Assembly: GCA_937924525.1 (NCBI GenBank)
Contig: CALDSU010000008.1
Location: forward strand, 248,001 to 312,000
DNA length: 64,000 bases
Origin: an uncultured Bryobacteraceae bacterium
GTDB lineage: Bacteria; Acidobacteriota; Terriglobia; Bryobacterales; Bryobacteraceae
Direction: 5' to 3'
The position numbers and the translations under genes are program-made. Position 1 is the stretch's first letter; each line of letters opens with the position of its first letter. Shown here piece after piece: positions 16,140 to 24,590 of this stretch. Under the pieces are notes generated by a model. It worked only from the letters and a program-made list of their open reading frames with translations. It was not told the DNA's origin and did not search any database.

Positions 16140-16928
16140 CTATAACGAGGCCAGAAAGTCCAGCACGATCCGGTGCGCCAGTTCCGGCTGGTCGGTGGTG
16201 AAGAAATGCGACGCGTTCGGCAGGATCACCAGCCTGGCGTTGGGAATCCGGCGGGCCAGCAGGAAGGCATTGCCCACCGGCATCAGCGGATCCTGCTCCC
16301 CGTGCAGGATCAGCGTCGGCGCCTCAATGCGCGGCAAACGACGGTAGGAACTCCACGGAATCATGCCGAGCAGTTGGTTCAGGTAGCCCCGCTCCCGCGG
16401 GTAGTTGGCGAGCCGGATCCGCACATCTTCCGCGATGCGTTCGGGCGGCGTCCTGGGCGAATAGAGCAGAGGAGCGAGACGCTCGGTGCGCTCGGCGGGC
16501 GTGATCCGCCGCCAGCGGCGGAACACCCGCAAGAGTCCCGCCTTGGGCCACTTGCCCCGCAGAATTCCGCACGAGGTGCAGCCCAGAATCAGGGAGCGCA
16601 CGCGGTGGGGAAAGCGGAGCGCGAACTCCTGGGCGATCATGCCGCCCATGGAGGCGCCGATCAGGTGGGCGCGCTCGACGCCCGCGGCGTCCATCACCGC
16701 CGCCACGTCGCGCGCCATCAGCGGAACGGAATAGGGGCCGCGCGGGACGCTGCTCCGCCCCACGCCGCGGTTGTCCAGCAGAATGGTGCGGTAGCGGTGG
16801 GTCAGGTAGGGCAGGGAGCGGTGCCACAGATCCAACGTAAAGCTCAAGCCCATCAGCAAGACCAGCGGTTCGCCCTCCCCGTGCGATTCCCAGTAAATGC
16901 GCGCTCCGCGGTTTACGGCGTACGGCAT
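16140..16928 (-). CDS. Alpha/beta-fold hydrolase
   Basis: The 262-residue cytosolic hydrolase has the usual fold and triad: nucleophile elbow IGASMGGMIAQE (Ser near residue 93), acid in LHGEQDPLMP (Asp), and histidine in LPNASHFFTTDQ. The oxyanion region LVLLMGLSFTLDLWH follows the first strand. The closest groups by look are RsbQ- or 3-oxoadipate-enol-lactonase-like esterases, but the substrate is not determined. The gene ends 13 bp before the methyltransferase ATG with a palindromic repeat beyond it. It starts 98 bp from the divergent RNase T2 gene. Confidence 0.85.
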   Translation of the reverse strand: MPYAVNRGARIYWESHGEGEPLVLLMGLSFTLDLWHRSLPYLTHRYRTILLDNRGVGRSSVPRGPYSVPLMARDVAAVMDAAGVERAHLIGASMGGMIAQEFALRFPHRVRSLILGCTSCGILRGKWPKAGLLRVFRRWRRITPAERTERLAPLLYSPRTPPERIAEDVRIRLANYPRERGYLNQLLGMIPWSSYRRLPRIEAPTLILHGEQDPLMPVGNAFLLARRIPNARLVILPNASHFFTTDQPELAHRIVLDFLASL

Positions 16929-17026
16929 AGTCGGCGGGCATGCGATGCAGGTTCGGGAGAGCCCGTGGTCATTGCTCCTATTTTACGCACCCGCGCCGCG
17001 GCGCCCGCGCTACGATGAGGAGCGCC

Positions 17027-17689
17027 ATGCGGCGAGGATGGGTGGTGCTGTTCTTCGTGGCGGTGTGGGGCGCGGGGTTGGCCGCGCCCAAACGCCCCGG
17101 CCGGGATCGCGCTGAATTCACACCAGGCGTGTTCGACTACTATCTGCTGGCGCTTTCGTGGTCGCCGGAGTATTGCGCCAGTCCCGGCGGCGCTCGGGAA
17201 GCGCTCCAGTGCGGCCCGGGCAAGCGCTTCGGATTCGTGGTACACGGGCTTTGGCCGCAGTTCGAGCGCGGCTACCCGGCGGATTGCGCGGCGGGCGAAC
17301 CCGTGCCGCCGGCGCTGGTGGAGCAGATGTTGCCGCTGATGCCCAGCCCGCGCCTCATCCAACACGAATGGCGCAAGCACGGCACGTGCACCGGCCTGAC
17401 GCCGGAGGCGTATTTCCGTCTGGTGCGCCGGGCGCGCGCCGCCGTGCGCATTCCGGAAGAGTTCGAAGCCCCCGCGCGCCAGGTGTACGTCACTCCGGAC
17501 ACCATCGTCACCCGGTTCGCGGCGGCCAACCGCGGCCTGCCGCCCGCGGCGATCCGCCTGAGGTGTCGCGGGCGCTTCCTGAGCGAGGTGCGGCTTTGTA
17601 TGACCAAGGACTTGGGGTTCCGCCCGTGCGGCGCGGGCGTCAGGGACTCTTGCCGGGCCGAGGCGGTCATCATGCAGCCGCTCCGCTGA
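17027..17689 (+). CDS. Secreted ribonuclease T2 (RNase I-type)
   Basis: A 220-residue exported RNase that cleaves RNA to 2',3'-cyclic phosphates. Both catalytic segments are intact: CAS I GFVVHGLWPQ and CAS II IQHEWRKHGTC, with the catalytic His in each and the Glu-Trp-Arg-Lys-His core. The signal sequence is MRRGWVVLFFVAVWGAGLAA. Cysteine content (for example SPEYCASP, CAAGEP, HGTCTG, LRLRC, RLCM, PCG, SCR) supports a disulfide-bonded extracellular enzyme. GAGGAG sits 5 bp before the ATG at 17027; an ATG at 17015 is also in frame. RNase T2 is uncommon outside proteobacteria and eukaryotes but present in several soil phyla. Confidence 0.92.
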   Translation: MRRGWVVLFFVAVWGAGLAAPKRPGRDRAEFTPGVFDYYLLALSWSPEYCASPGGAREALQCGPGKRFGFVVHGLWPQFERGYPADCAAGEPVPPALVEQMLPLMPSPRLIQHEWRKHGTCTGLTPEAYFRLVRRARAAVRIPEEFEAPARQVYVTPDTIVTRFAAANRGLPPAAIRLRCRGRFLSEVRLCMTKDLGFRPCGAGVRDSCRAEAVIMQPLR

Positions 17690-17749
17690 GCGGGCCGCCG
17701 GCGGCGGGGGAGTTGACCTCCAGGCGGAAAAGCCGGACAGTGAGGGCAT

Positions 17750-19120
17750 ATGCACCGACGTCACTTCCTGGCAGGGGCGGCCGCCCCCCTGGCGGCGCGG
17801 GCCGCGGCGCGGGGCCGCGGCGTGCTCATGCTGATCGCCGACGATCAGTCGCTGATCGCGGGCTGCTACGGCCATCGGGTGATCCGGACGCCGAACCTCG
17901 ACCGCCTGGCTGGGCAAGGAGTCCGCTTCACGCAGGCTTTCTGCACCACGGCCTCGTGCAGCGCCAGCCGATCCGTGCTGCTGACCGGGCTGCACAATCA
18001 CGCCAACGGACAGTTCGGCCACGCGCATGCGCCGCACAACTTTCACACCCATGCCTGGGTGCAATCGATCCCGCGGGTCGCCCGGGAGCAAGGCGCGCGG
18101 ACGGGCGTCATCGGAAAGCTGCACGTGAATCCGCCGGAGGTCTACCCCTGGGACTTCCGGGCCGAGGGCGGCGGACGCGAAGTGTTCGCCATGGCGGAGC
18201 AGGCCGCGCGCTTTCTGCGGGAAGCCGCGGGGCGGCCGTTCTATTTGCACGTGGGCTACACCGATCCGCACCGCGCGGGTCGCGGCTTCGGCAACGATCG
18301 CGCATATCCTCACGTGCAAGCCCGCAAGTACTCGCCGGCGGACGTGGAAGTGCCCGCTTTCCTCCCCGACACCGCCGAGGTGCGCGCCGAGCTGGCCGAC
18401 TACTACCAGGCGATTGACCGCCTGGACCAGGGCGTCGGTTTCATGCTGGAGGCGCTCGAGAAATCCGGCCGCGCCCAGGACACGCTGGTGATCTACGTCA
18501 GCGACAACGGCATGCCCTTTCCTGGCGCCAAGGCATCGTGCTACGACACCGGCCTGCGCGTCCCGCTGATCGTTTCCTCGCCGGACATGACCCGGCGCGG
18601 CCACGCTTGCGACGCGCTGGTCCACTTCCCGGACTTGGCGCCGACGGTCTACGACTGGCTGGGCTTGAAGCCGCCCGCCCATGGCGTTCACGGGCGCAGC
18701 CTGCTGCCCGTGCTGGAGGAGGGTTCGCCCGCGGGCTGGGACGAAATCTTCTTTTCGCATACGTTCCACGAAGTCAACAACTATTACCCGTTCCGCGGGC
18801 TGCGGACGCGAACGCACAGGTACGTGCGGGTGTTGTTTCCGGAACTGCAAATGCCCATGCCGAGCGACTTGTTCGCGTCGGCGGCGTGGCAGGGAATTCG
18901 CGCGCGAGGCGACAGCCGCATGGGGGTGCGCCGCACGGCCAACGTGCTCCATCACCAGCAGGAAGAGCTCTACGACATCCGGCAGGACCCCTACGAGACG
19001 AATAACCTGGCCGCGGACCCCGCGCACGCGGCGCGGCTGCTGGAGATGCGCGAAAAGGTGCGGGATTTCCGGCGGCGTACGAAAGATCCATGGTTCATCG
19101 AGGAACAGGGACTGGGCTGA
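17750..19120 (+). CDS. Tat-exported sulfatase with a CSASR active-site variant
   Basis: A 456-residue type I sulfatase that hydrolyses sulfate esters or sulfamates. The leader MHRRHFLAGAAAPLAARAAA is a twin-arginine signal. Metal-site and catalytic motifs are LMLIADDQS, TTASCSASRSVLLTG, GVIGKLHVNP, HVGYTDPHR and VIYVSDNGMPFPGAKASCYDTGLRVPL. The formylglycine motif normally reads CxPxR; here it is C-S-A-S-R, with Ala in place of Pro, which some heparan-N-sulfatase-like members also tolerate. The layout (HADPHR, then DNGMPFPGAK) resembles the N-sulfoglucosamine sulfohydrolase group. The C-terminus overlaps the next gene by 31 bp. A formylglycine-generating enzyme is not in the window. Confidence 0.88.
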   Translation: MHRRHFLAGAAAPLAARAAARGRGVLMLIADDQSLIAGCYGHRVIRTPNLDRLAGQGVRFTQAFCTTASCSASRSVLLTGLHNHANGQFGHAHAPHNFHTHAWVQSIPRVAREQGARTGVIGKLHVNPPEVYPWDFRAEGGGREVFAMAEQAARFLREAAGRPFYLHVGYTDPHRAGRGFGNDRAYPHVQARKYSPADVEVPAFLPDTAEVRAELADYYQAIDRLDQGVGFMLEALEKSGRAQDTLVIYVSDNGMPFPGAKASCYDTGLRVPLIVSSPDMTRRGHACDALVHFPDLAPTVYDWLGLKPPAHGVHGRSLLPVLEEGSPAGWDEIFFSHTFHEVNNYYPFRGLRTRTHRYVRVLFPELQMPMPSDLFASAAWQGIRARGDSRMGVRRTANVLHHQQEELYDIRQDPYETNNLAADPAHAARLLEMREKVRDFRRRTKDPWFIEEQGLG

Positions 19121-19713
19121 CGCTGCCGCGGGAGTTTTACGCGCGGCCGGCGGTGGAGGTCGCGCGCGCCCTGCTCGGGAAAGTGCTGGTGCACGGCGCA
19201 ACGGCGGGCCGCATTGTCGAGGTGGAGGCGTACCTGGGCAGGGAGGATCTGGCGGCGCACGCTTCGCGCGGCGTCACGCCGCGCACGCGCGTCCTGTTCG
19301 GACCGCCGGGCCACGCGTATGTGTACTTCATCTACGGCTTGCACGAGTGTCTGAATCTGGTGGCGGAACCGGAAGGCACGCCGGGCTGTGTCCTGGTCCG
19401 CGCGCTGGAGCCCCTGGCCGGCCTGGACGCGATGTTCGCCCGGCGGCCGGCGGCCCGGGGCGTCGAGGAACTTTGCGCCGGACCCGGCCGGCTCACGCAG
19501 GCCATGGGCATCACCCGCCGCCACAACGGCTGCGACGTCACCCGGGGCCCCCTCCGCGTGGAACAACCGGCCTCGACAGAGCCCTTGCCCATCGGCGTAA
19601 GCCCCCGCATCGGCATCCGCCACAGCGCCGACTGGCCCTTGCGTTTTTTCGTGGAGGGGAATCGCTTCGTCAGCCGGACGAGGCCGACCCGGAAGGAACG
19701 CACCGGCGCGTAG
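19090..19713 (+). CDS. mpg: DNA-3-methyladenine glycosylase (AAG/MPG family)
   Basis: A 207-residue base-excision repair enzyme removing alkylated purines. The family signature is clear: VARALLGKVLVHG, then GRIVEVEAYLGREDLAAHASRGVTPRTRVLFGPPGHAYVYFIYGLHECLNLV, where the Glu of EVEAY activates the attacking water and the Tyr of the YVYFIYG loop intercalates. GPGRLTQAMGI and PRIGIRHSADWPLRFF follow. Length is normal for bacterial members. The ATG at 19090 lies within the 3' end of the sulfatase (31-bp overlap in another frame), an odd pairing that implies read-through translation. With the ATL gene at 13911 the window carries two alkylation-repair proteins. Confidence 0.93.
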   Translation: MVHRGTGTGLTLPREFYARPAVEVARALLGKVLVHGATAGRIVEVEAYLGREDLAAHASRGVTPRTRVLFGPPGHAYVYFIYGLHECLNLVAEPEGTPGCVLVRALEPLAGLDAMFARRPAARGVEELCAGPGRLTQAMGITRRHNGCDVTRGPLRVEQPASTEPLPIGVSPRIGIRHSADWPLRFFVEGNRFVSRTRPTRKERTGA

Positions 19714-19834
19714 GGGGGCCCTGGCGCGGGCGATGCGCCGCGTCGCTCTGGCGGTCCGGCTCTGCGAGCGATGAGACGCCGAAACACGATTTTTGTCTGA
19801 GAACTTTTCGCCCGGATTTCCACTACTCGACTAG

Positions 19835-19957
19835 GAGCTCGTAGAAAAACGCCGGGACAGGCCACTCTGCCCACTCGGGTTGATCGTAAGTCTCTCATGG
19901 ATTTTCGCTTGGTGCGCCTCAAGGCGGAGCAGCCTTTCCCGGTTTTTCAACAAGTCC
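19835..19957. repeat. Palindromic repeat, copy 2 (diverged)
   Basis: The left end (GAGCTCGTAGAAAAACGCCG and on through GGACAGGC, 19835-19862) matches copy 1 at 24 of the first 28 positions or so. The right end (GAGCAGCCTTTCCCGGTTTT) matches the right arm of copy 1. The middle shares TTTCGCTTG. The two arms still pair imperfectly around GAAAAAC/GTTTTTC and GGC/GCC. It ends 18 bp before the ATG of the PaaK-like gene, so both copies lie at the 5' edge of a gene. Counts are by eye. Confidence 0.72.
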
Positions 19958-19975
19958 CAGGGAACCAAGTTCAGC

Positions 19976-20854
19976 ATGCGGATCTTTCTGCGCAGGAACG
20001 CGGGGGAAACCGCGGAGGACAAACGGCTCGATCGGTTGAGGCGCGTGCTGCGCGCGGCGCGGCGAACGGTGCGCTACCGGGGCGTCCTCGAGGCCGCCGG
20101 CCTGGCGACCGAGGAGGCGCTGCGCCATCTGCGGCGTCCCGAGGACGCATTGTGGCGTTTGCCGCGCCTGGAGGCGGTCGAGTGGGACCGGGCCAATGCC
20201 GCCTGGTGCAACCCGGGCGCGGCCGCTCCGTCGCCAGAAGCCCTTCGTTTTCCCGCCGGGACACTGCCGCGCACCGCGATTGTGTTGCCGCGGCAGGAGC
20301 CGTGGTTCCGGCGCGACAGACAGGTCCGCCTGTTTGAACCAGCGCAGCTTCGGGACCTGCTGGCGTACGAGCCGGAGGCGATCGCCGCGCCCGCCGCCTT
20401 CCTGGTTTTTCTGGCGAGGCTGGTGGATTCGGGCTACTTCCCGTCCTTCCCGAGGCTGAAACGCGGGCTGGTGGCGTTTACGAGCGTTGCTCCCCGGCGG
20501 GAAGGACCGGAAGAGATGACCCGCCAGGAGCGGGACCTGCTGTGGGAGGTCTTTCGCGTCCCGACCTTTCAGCAATTCCTCGGCCTGGACGGACGGCTGA
20601 TCGCGTGGGAGTGCGAGGCGCGCGAGGGGCTGCACGTGGAACCGGCCAACGCGGTGCTCGAAGTCGACCGCCGGTCGGAGATTTTGTTTACGTCCCTGAC
20701 CGACTGCCAGATGCCTACGCTCCGGCTGGCCACGCGCGCCACGGCCGCCGTCGAACTGAGCCGGTGCCCGTGCGGCCACCCGACGCCGCGCCTGGCCGAG
20801 TGGCGGGCGCTTCCGCTGCCGATCCGCACCCGGGCCGCGTGCGCGGGCGGCTAA
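19976..20854 (+). CDS. Divergent PaaK/CapK-like (adenylate-forming family) protein
   Basis: A 292-residue protein. The N-terminal helices (RLRRVLRAARRTVRYRGVLEAAGL then LRRPEDALWRLPRLEAVEW) follow the opening of phenylacetate-CoA-ligase-like and CapK proteins. The C-terminal part (EVDRRSEILFTSLTDCQMPTLRLATRATAAVELSRCPCGHPTPRLAEW) keeps the sequence around the small Cys-rich loop of that family. The ATP-binding P-loop of true ligases is not evident, and the protein is shorter than the usual ~430 residues, so it may be a non-catalytic or degenerate member. I chose the ATG at 19976 because upstream codons lie inside a palindromic repeat. The family call is tentative. Confidence 0.5.
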   Translation: MRIFLRRNAGETAEDKRLDRLRRVLRAARRTVRYRGVLEAAGLATEEALRHLRRPEDALWRLPRLEAVEWDRANAAWCNPGAAAPSPEALRFPAGTLPRTAIVLPRQEPWFRRDRQVRLFEPAQLRDLLAYEPEAIAAPAAFLVFLARLVDSGYFPSFPRLKRGLVAFTSVAPRREGPEEMTRQERDLLWEVFRVPTFQQFLGLDGRLIAWECEAREGLHVEPANAVLEVDRRSEILFTSLTDCQMPTLRLATRATAAVELSRCPCGHPTPRLAEWRALPLPIRTRAACAGG

Positions 20855-20893
20855 CGCGAAGACTGGCGTCGAGTCCTGCTACGATGCCAGCTG

Positions 20894-22294
20894 ATGCTGC
20901 TTCGATCCCTCGTTCTCAGCTTTTTGCTTGTCTGGCAGGGGCCGGCGGTGCACGCGGCGCCCCAACGCGAAACCGCGTTGGACCGCTACATCCGCGAGCC
21001 CGATTCCGCGTTCCAGTACAAACTCGCCGGCAAGCAGGAGGCCGGCGGCCTCACGGCGTATGTCCTGGACATGACGTCGCAGCGGTGGCGCTCGCCGGCA
21101 GAAGTCGATCGCACCGAGTGGAAGCACTGGCTCACGATCGTCAAGCCCGAGTCGGTAAAGCATGCCACCGGGTTTCTGTTCATCACCGGAGGATCCAACG
21201 AGAGCGGACCGCCCAAGCGTCCGGACGGCTGGCTGATCGAGATGGCTCGTTACACCTCTTCCGTGGTCGCGGAACTGCGCATGGTCCCCAATCAGCCGCT
21301 CGTGTTCGCCGGCGAGAGCCGGCGGCGCAACGAAGACGCGCTGATTGCCTACACGTGGGATAAGTTCCTGCGGGGCGGGGATGAAAAGTGGCCCGCGCGC
21401 CTCCCGATGACCAAGAGCGCGGTCCGCGCCATGGACGCCGTCACCGCGTTTCTGGCTTCCGACGAGGGCGGCGGCGTCGCGGTGAACCGGTTTGTGGTTT
21501 CCGGGGCTTCCAAACGCGGCTGGACGACCTGGGCGGCCGCGGCCGTGGATCCGCGCATTGTCGCGATCGTTCCCATTGTGATCGATGTGTTGAATGTCGT
21601 CCCTTCCATGGACCACCACTGGCGAGCTTACGGCTTCTGGGCTCCCGCGGTGCGCGATTACGAGCAGATGCGCCTGTTTGACTGGCGGGATCTGCCGCAA
21701 CACGCCGCGCTGATGAAGATCGAAGATCCCTACGAATACCGCGAACGCTTCACGATGCCCAAGTACATCGTGAACGCCGCCGGCGATCAGTTCTTCCTGC
21801 CGGATTCCTCCCAGTTCTACTTCGACCGCCTGCCCGGAGAAAAGCTGCTGCGCTACATTCCGAACGCCGATCATTCGCTGCGCGATTCCGACGCGCGCGA
21901 GACCGTGGCCGCCTACTACGAAGCGATTCTGAACCGGAAACCCCGTCCGCGAGTGACCTGGAAGATGCAGGACGGAGGCATCCGGGTGACGGCGAAGGAC
22001 GCGCCGGCGGAAGTCAAGCTGTGGCAGGCGACCAACCCCGGGAAACGCGACTTCCGCCTGATGTCGATCGGCAAGGCGTACCAGTCGTCTCCGGTCAACG
22101 CGATCCGGGCCGGCGTGTACGAGGTCAAGGTGCCCGCCCCGGCGGAAGGATGGACGGCGTATTTTGTGGAGCTGACCTATTCGACGGGAGGCAAGTACCC
22201 GCTCAAGGTGACGACGCCCGTACGCGTCACTCCCGACACGCTGCCGTTTCCGCCGTATGAACCGAAGCCGATAGAGGGCGTGAACGCCCGGTAG
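20894..22294 (+). CDS. PhoPQ-activated pathogenicity-related (PqaA-like) secreted protein
   Basis: The 466-residue protein begins with a signal peptide (LVLSFLLVWQGPAVHAAP) and matches the PqaA family throughout: DRYIREPDSAFQYKL, SQRWRSPAEVDRTEWKHWLTIVKP, GGSNESGPPKRP, and VNRFVVSGASKRGWTTWAAAAVDPRI. The last contains a GxSxxG nucleophile of an alpha/beta-hydrolase-type core. NAAGDQFFLPDSSQFYFDRLPGEK and YIPNADHSL give the probable Asp and His of the triad. A C-terminal beta domain (VTAKDAPAEVKLWQATNPGKRDFR) follows. The Salmonella homologue is PhoPQ-regulated; here function is unknown, probably a periplasmic hydrolase. Confidence 0.85.
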   Translation: MLLRSLVLSFLLVWQGPAVHAAPQRETALDRYIREPDSAFQYKLAGKQEAGGLTAYVLDMTSQRWRSPAEVDRTEWKHWLTIVKPESVKHATGFLFITGGSNESGPPKRPDGWLIEMARYTSSVVAELRMVPNQPLVFAGESRRRNEDALIAYTWDKFLRGGDEKWPARLPMTKSAVRAMDAVTAFLASDEGGGVAVNRFVVSGASKRGWTTWAAAAVDPRIVAIVPIVIDVLNVVPSMDHHWRAYGFWAPAVRDYEQMRLFDWRDLPQHAALMKIEDPYEYRERFTMPKYIVNAAGDQFFLPDSSQFYFDRLPGEKLLRYIPNADHSLRDSDARETVAAYYEAILNRKPRPRVTWKMQDGGIRVTAKDAPAEVKLWQATNPGKRDFRLMSIGKAYQSSPVNAIRAGVYEVKVPAPAEGWTAYFVELTYSTGGKYPLKVTTPVRVTPDTLPFPPYEPKPIEGVNAR

Positions 22295-22366
22295 AGCGCG
22301 GGCGCGAGGAAGGCTTGGCGTGCTCCGGCCGGCGGCGGCGATGATATCCTCAAAGGCGGATTTGCC

Positions 22367-23242
22367 ATGCGACCCCTGCTGCTGGCGGCGCTGTTGGCCG
22401 CGCCCCTTTCCGCCCAGATGTTCTCGCTCAGCCCGGAACAGCTTGCGCACTATACGCCCCGCAATCCGTTCGGCCGCCTGCCCGACGGTCGCCCGCAAGT
22501 GCCCGACGAACTGCTGCAGCGGCTGAAAGCGCTCACCGTGGAGGATGCCTGGAACGTCCTGCGGGAAAAAGGCTTCCCGAACCAGTTCGTCGGGGGGTTC
22601 CAGATCGCCAGGCCGGGGCAGAAACTGGTGGGACGCGCGCTGACGGCGCAGTATCTGCCCGCGCGTCCGGACCTGGCGGAGGTGCTGGCCGCTGATGCGC
22701 GCGCCCAAGGCCGCGCGTCCGGCACGAACCAACTCGTCATCGACCGCCTCACGCGGAACGACGTGCCCGTGATCGATCTGATGAACGCAACGGCCGGGCA
22801 TAACTTCGGCGGGGACAATCTCCACGCGGCCATCGCCGGCGCGACCGGGACCGGCGCCGTGATTCAGGGCACGATTCGGGACCTGGAGGGCATGATGGAA
22901 TTGCCCCACCAGATCTACTATTTGAAGGCGATTCCCGCAGCGGTCAGCGGCGTGACGGTGATTGGCGTCAACATCCCGATCCGCATCGGGAACACGCTGG
23001 TCATGCCAGGCGACGCGGTGCTCGGCGACCGCGCGGGCGTGGTGTTTATTCCCCCGCAGTTTGTCCGGGAAATTGTGGAGCGCGGGGAAGCCGTGCACCT
23101 GAAAGACGAATGGGTGAAGCAGAAACTGCTGAGCGGCCAATACAAGTCCAGCGAAGTGTACGGCTCGGGCAACCCGCTGTCGCCGGAGTTGCAGAAGGAC
23201 CTCGAGGAGTTCATCCGCCAGCGGCAGGCTTCCGGCCGCTGA
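22367..23242 (+). CDS. Secreted RraA-like (DlpA/HMG-aldolase fold) protein
   Basis: The 291-residue product has a cleavable signal (MRPLLLAALLAAPLSAQ) and then an RraA/dimethylmenaquinone-methyltransferase-like fold. Signatures are TVEDAWNVLRE, VGRALTAQYLPARPDLAEVLAA, GAVIQGTIRDLEGMMELPHQIYYL and PGDAVLGDRAGVVFIPPQF. The family includes the RNase E inhibitor RraA and metal-dependent 4-hydroxy-4-methyl-2-oxoglutarate/oxaloacetate aldolases. The aldolase Arg-Asp pair corresponds to TIRDLEG. Secretion makes an RNase E role unlikely and an enzyme role more plausible. An insertion of about 40 residues precedes the fold. Confidence 0.8.
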   Translation: MRPLLLAALLAAPLSAQMFSLSPEQLAHYTPRNPFGRLPDGRPQVPDELLQRLKALTVEDAWNVLREKGFPNQFVGGFQIARPGQKLVGRALTAQYLPARPDLAEVLAADARAQGRASGTNQLVIDRLTRNDVPVIDLMNATAGHNFGGDNLHAAIAGATGTGAVIQGTIRDLEGMMELPHQIYYLKAIPAAVSGVTVIGVNIPIRIGNTLVMPGDAVLGDRAGVVFIPPQFVREIVERGEAVHLKDEWVKQKLLSGQYKSSEVYGSGNPLSPELQKDLEEFIRQRQASGR

Positions 23243-23404
23243 GCGCCGTCGTGGCGGGTGGGCCCGTTCGATCATCGCCACGCCGAACGGGAGAGCGAGG
23301 GCGGAGATCGCGTGGCGCGCTGTCCGCGCCGGGACCGCAGGATTTCGCTCAAGAAGCCCCAGGACGTTCCGATGCTGATACAGTAGGAGGTAGTTGCTAG
23401 ACCG

Positions 23405-23698
23405 ATGATCGTCCGAATCCGGCTGGGGAAAGGACCTCGGGTGCGCAGGGCGCGGGGCGTCAACCGCGGGGCGTTGCTCGCCCTGGGCGCGCTGCTCACG
23501 CCGGCGGCGTGGATGGCGGGGGTGCTGGCCGTCTGGCGGCTGGCTTCCGACCTCCAGTTCGCGGGCGAATTCGGCATTGCCAGCGGCGTCTTCTCGCACT
23601 GGCAGGTTTGGCTGTCCACCGCCGCGGCGCTCGGCTGGGGAGCGCTGGCGCTGAACCGCGCGGCAAGCCGCGACGACGACGGAAGCGCCCTGTCCTGA
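23405..23698 (+). CDS. Small membrane protein, function unknown
   Basis: The 97-residue product has a basic N-terminus (about 22 residues, many Arg/Gly), then two predicted hydrophobic segments (LLALGALLTPAAWMAGVLAVW and WLSTAAALGWGALALN). Such topology suggests a membrane-anchored accessory subunit. The ATG at 23405 follows AGGAGG at a slightly long spacing. It is not recognised as a named family. The rhomboid gene begins 56 bp after its stop on the same strand, so the two may be co-transcribed. Confidence 0.5.
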   Translation: MIVRIRLGKGPRVRRARGVNRGALLALGALLTPAAWMAGVLAVWRLASDLQFAGEFGIASGVFSHWQVWLSTAAALGWGALALNRAASRDDDGSALS

Positions 23699-23754
23699 CG
23701 GGCGGGCGCGCGCGGCTCTGATATCTTTAGAAACAGAGGCAGCGTAGCTCTCCC

Positions 23755-24498
23755 ATGGCCTATTCGGTGCGCTCTCCCCGGTTCGGCGGGTTCCTTTCCG
23801 ATGCTTTGCCGCCCGGCGTGAAGTGGCTGCTGCTGATCAACGTCGGCGTCTTCATCCCCTATTTCCTGCTCCAGCGCACCAGCTACGCGCAGGACTTCTG
23901 GATGCTCGCCCTGGTGCCGGAAATCGTGATCCGGCACTTCGGGGTGTGGCAACTGGTCACCTATCTGTTCCTGCACGGCAGCATCACGCACATCTTGTTC
24001 AACATGCTGGCGCTGTATTTTTTCGGCACGCCGCTGGAACGGGACTGGGGCACGCGGCGTTTTTTGCGGTACTACTTTCTGTGCGGCGTAGGCGCGGCAT
24101 TGTGCGACGTCGTCCTGAACGCCTTGTGGGGCCACTGGCTCGTGCGCACCATCGGCGCGTCGGGGGCCATTTACGGCCTGCTGCTGGCTTTCGGGGTGCT
24201 TTACCCCAACCAGACCGTGTTCCTGTATTTCCTGTTCCCGCTGCGGGCGAAGTACATGGTGATGATCGTGGGCGCCATCGCGTTTCTCAGCGCCGCCGCG
24301 GACGCCGGCAGCAACGTCAGTCATATCGCCCACCTGGGCGGCATGGCGTTCGGGTTCGCATACCTGAAGCTCCGGTTCGCCGATCTGCGCTGGATCCAGC
24401 GCGAATACCAGGCTTGGAAGCTGCAACGCGCCAAACGGAAGTTCCAGGTATACCTGCGCAAGCAGGAGCGGAGCGACCGGGACCGGTGGGTGAACTGA
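23755..24498 (+). CDS. Rhomboid-family intramembrane serine protease
   Basis: A 247-residue membrane protein. The catalytic dyad is Ser137 in GASGAIYG and His193 in SHIAHLGG; the supporting HxxxN is His79-Asn83 in HILFNML. About six transmembrane segments are evident (for example WLLLINVGVFIPYFLL and YFLCGVGAALCDVV). The C-terminal cytosolic tail is rich in Arg, Gln and Lys (IQREYQAWKLQRAKRKFQVYLRK), a charged helix that may be coiled coil. Its substrate is unknown. All catalytic residues are intact, so it is unlikely to be an inactive derlin-like member. Confidence 0.92.
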   Translation: MAYSVRSPRFGGFLSDALPPGVKWLLLINVGVFIPYFLLQRTSYAQDFWMLALVPEIVIRHFGVWQLVTYLFLHGSITHILFNMLALYFFGTPLERDWGTRRFLRYYFLCGVGAALCDVVLNALWGHWLVRTIGASGAIYGLLLAFGVLYPNQTVFLYFLFPLRAKYMVMIVGAIAFLSAAADAGSNVSHIAHLGGMAFGFAYLKLRFADLRWIQREYQAWKLQRAKRKFQVYLRKQERSDRDRWVN

Positions 24499-24544
24499 CC
24501 CGGCGCCCGGCGCGGCGTAACCCTGCCGCTGGTCCGCCCGTCGA

Positions 24545-24572
24545 TTGCCTCAGGGTGGGTGTACGCTATAGT
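24545..24572 (+). promoter_or_regulatory. Sigma-70-type promoter
   Basis: TTGCCT (24545-24550) and TATAGT (24567-24572) are spaced by 16 bp, 18 bp upstream of the ATG of the VWFA-domain gene. Both boxes keep most consensus bases. Confidence 0.5.
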
Positions 24573-24590
24573 GATCGTGGAGTTTCGCCT

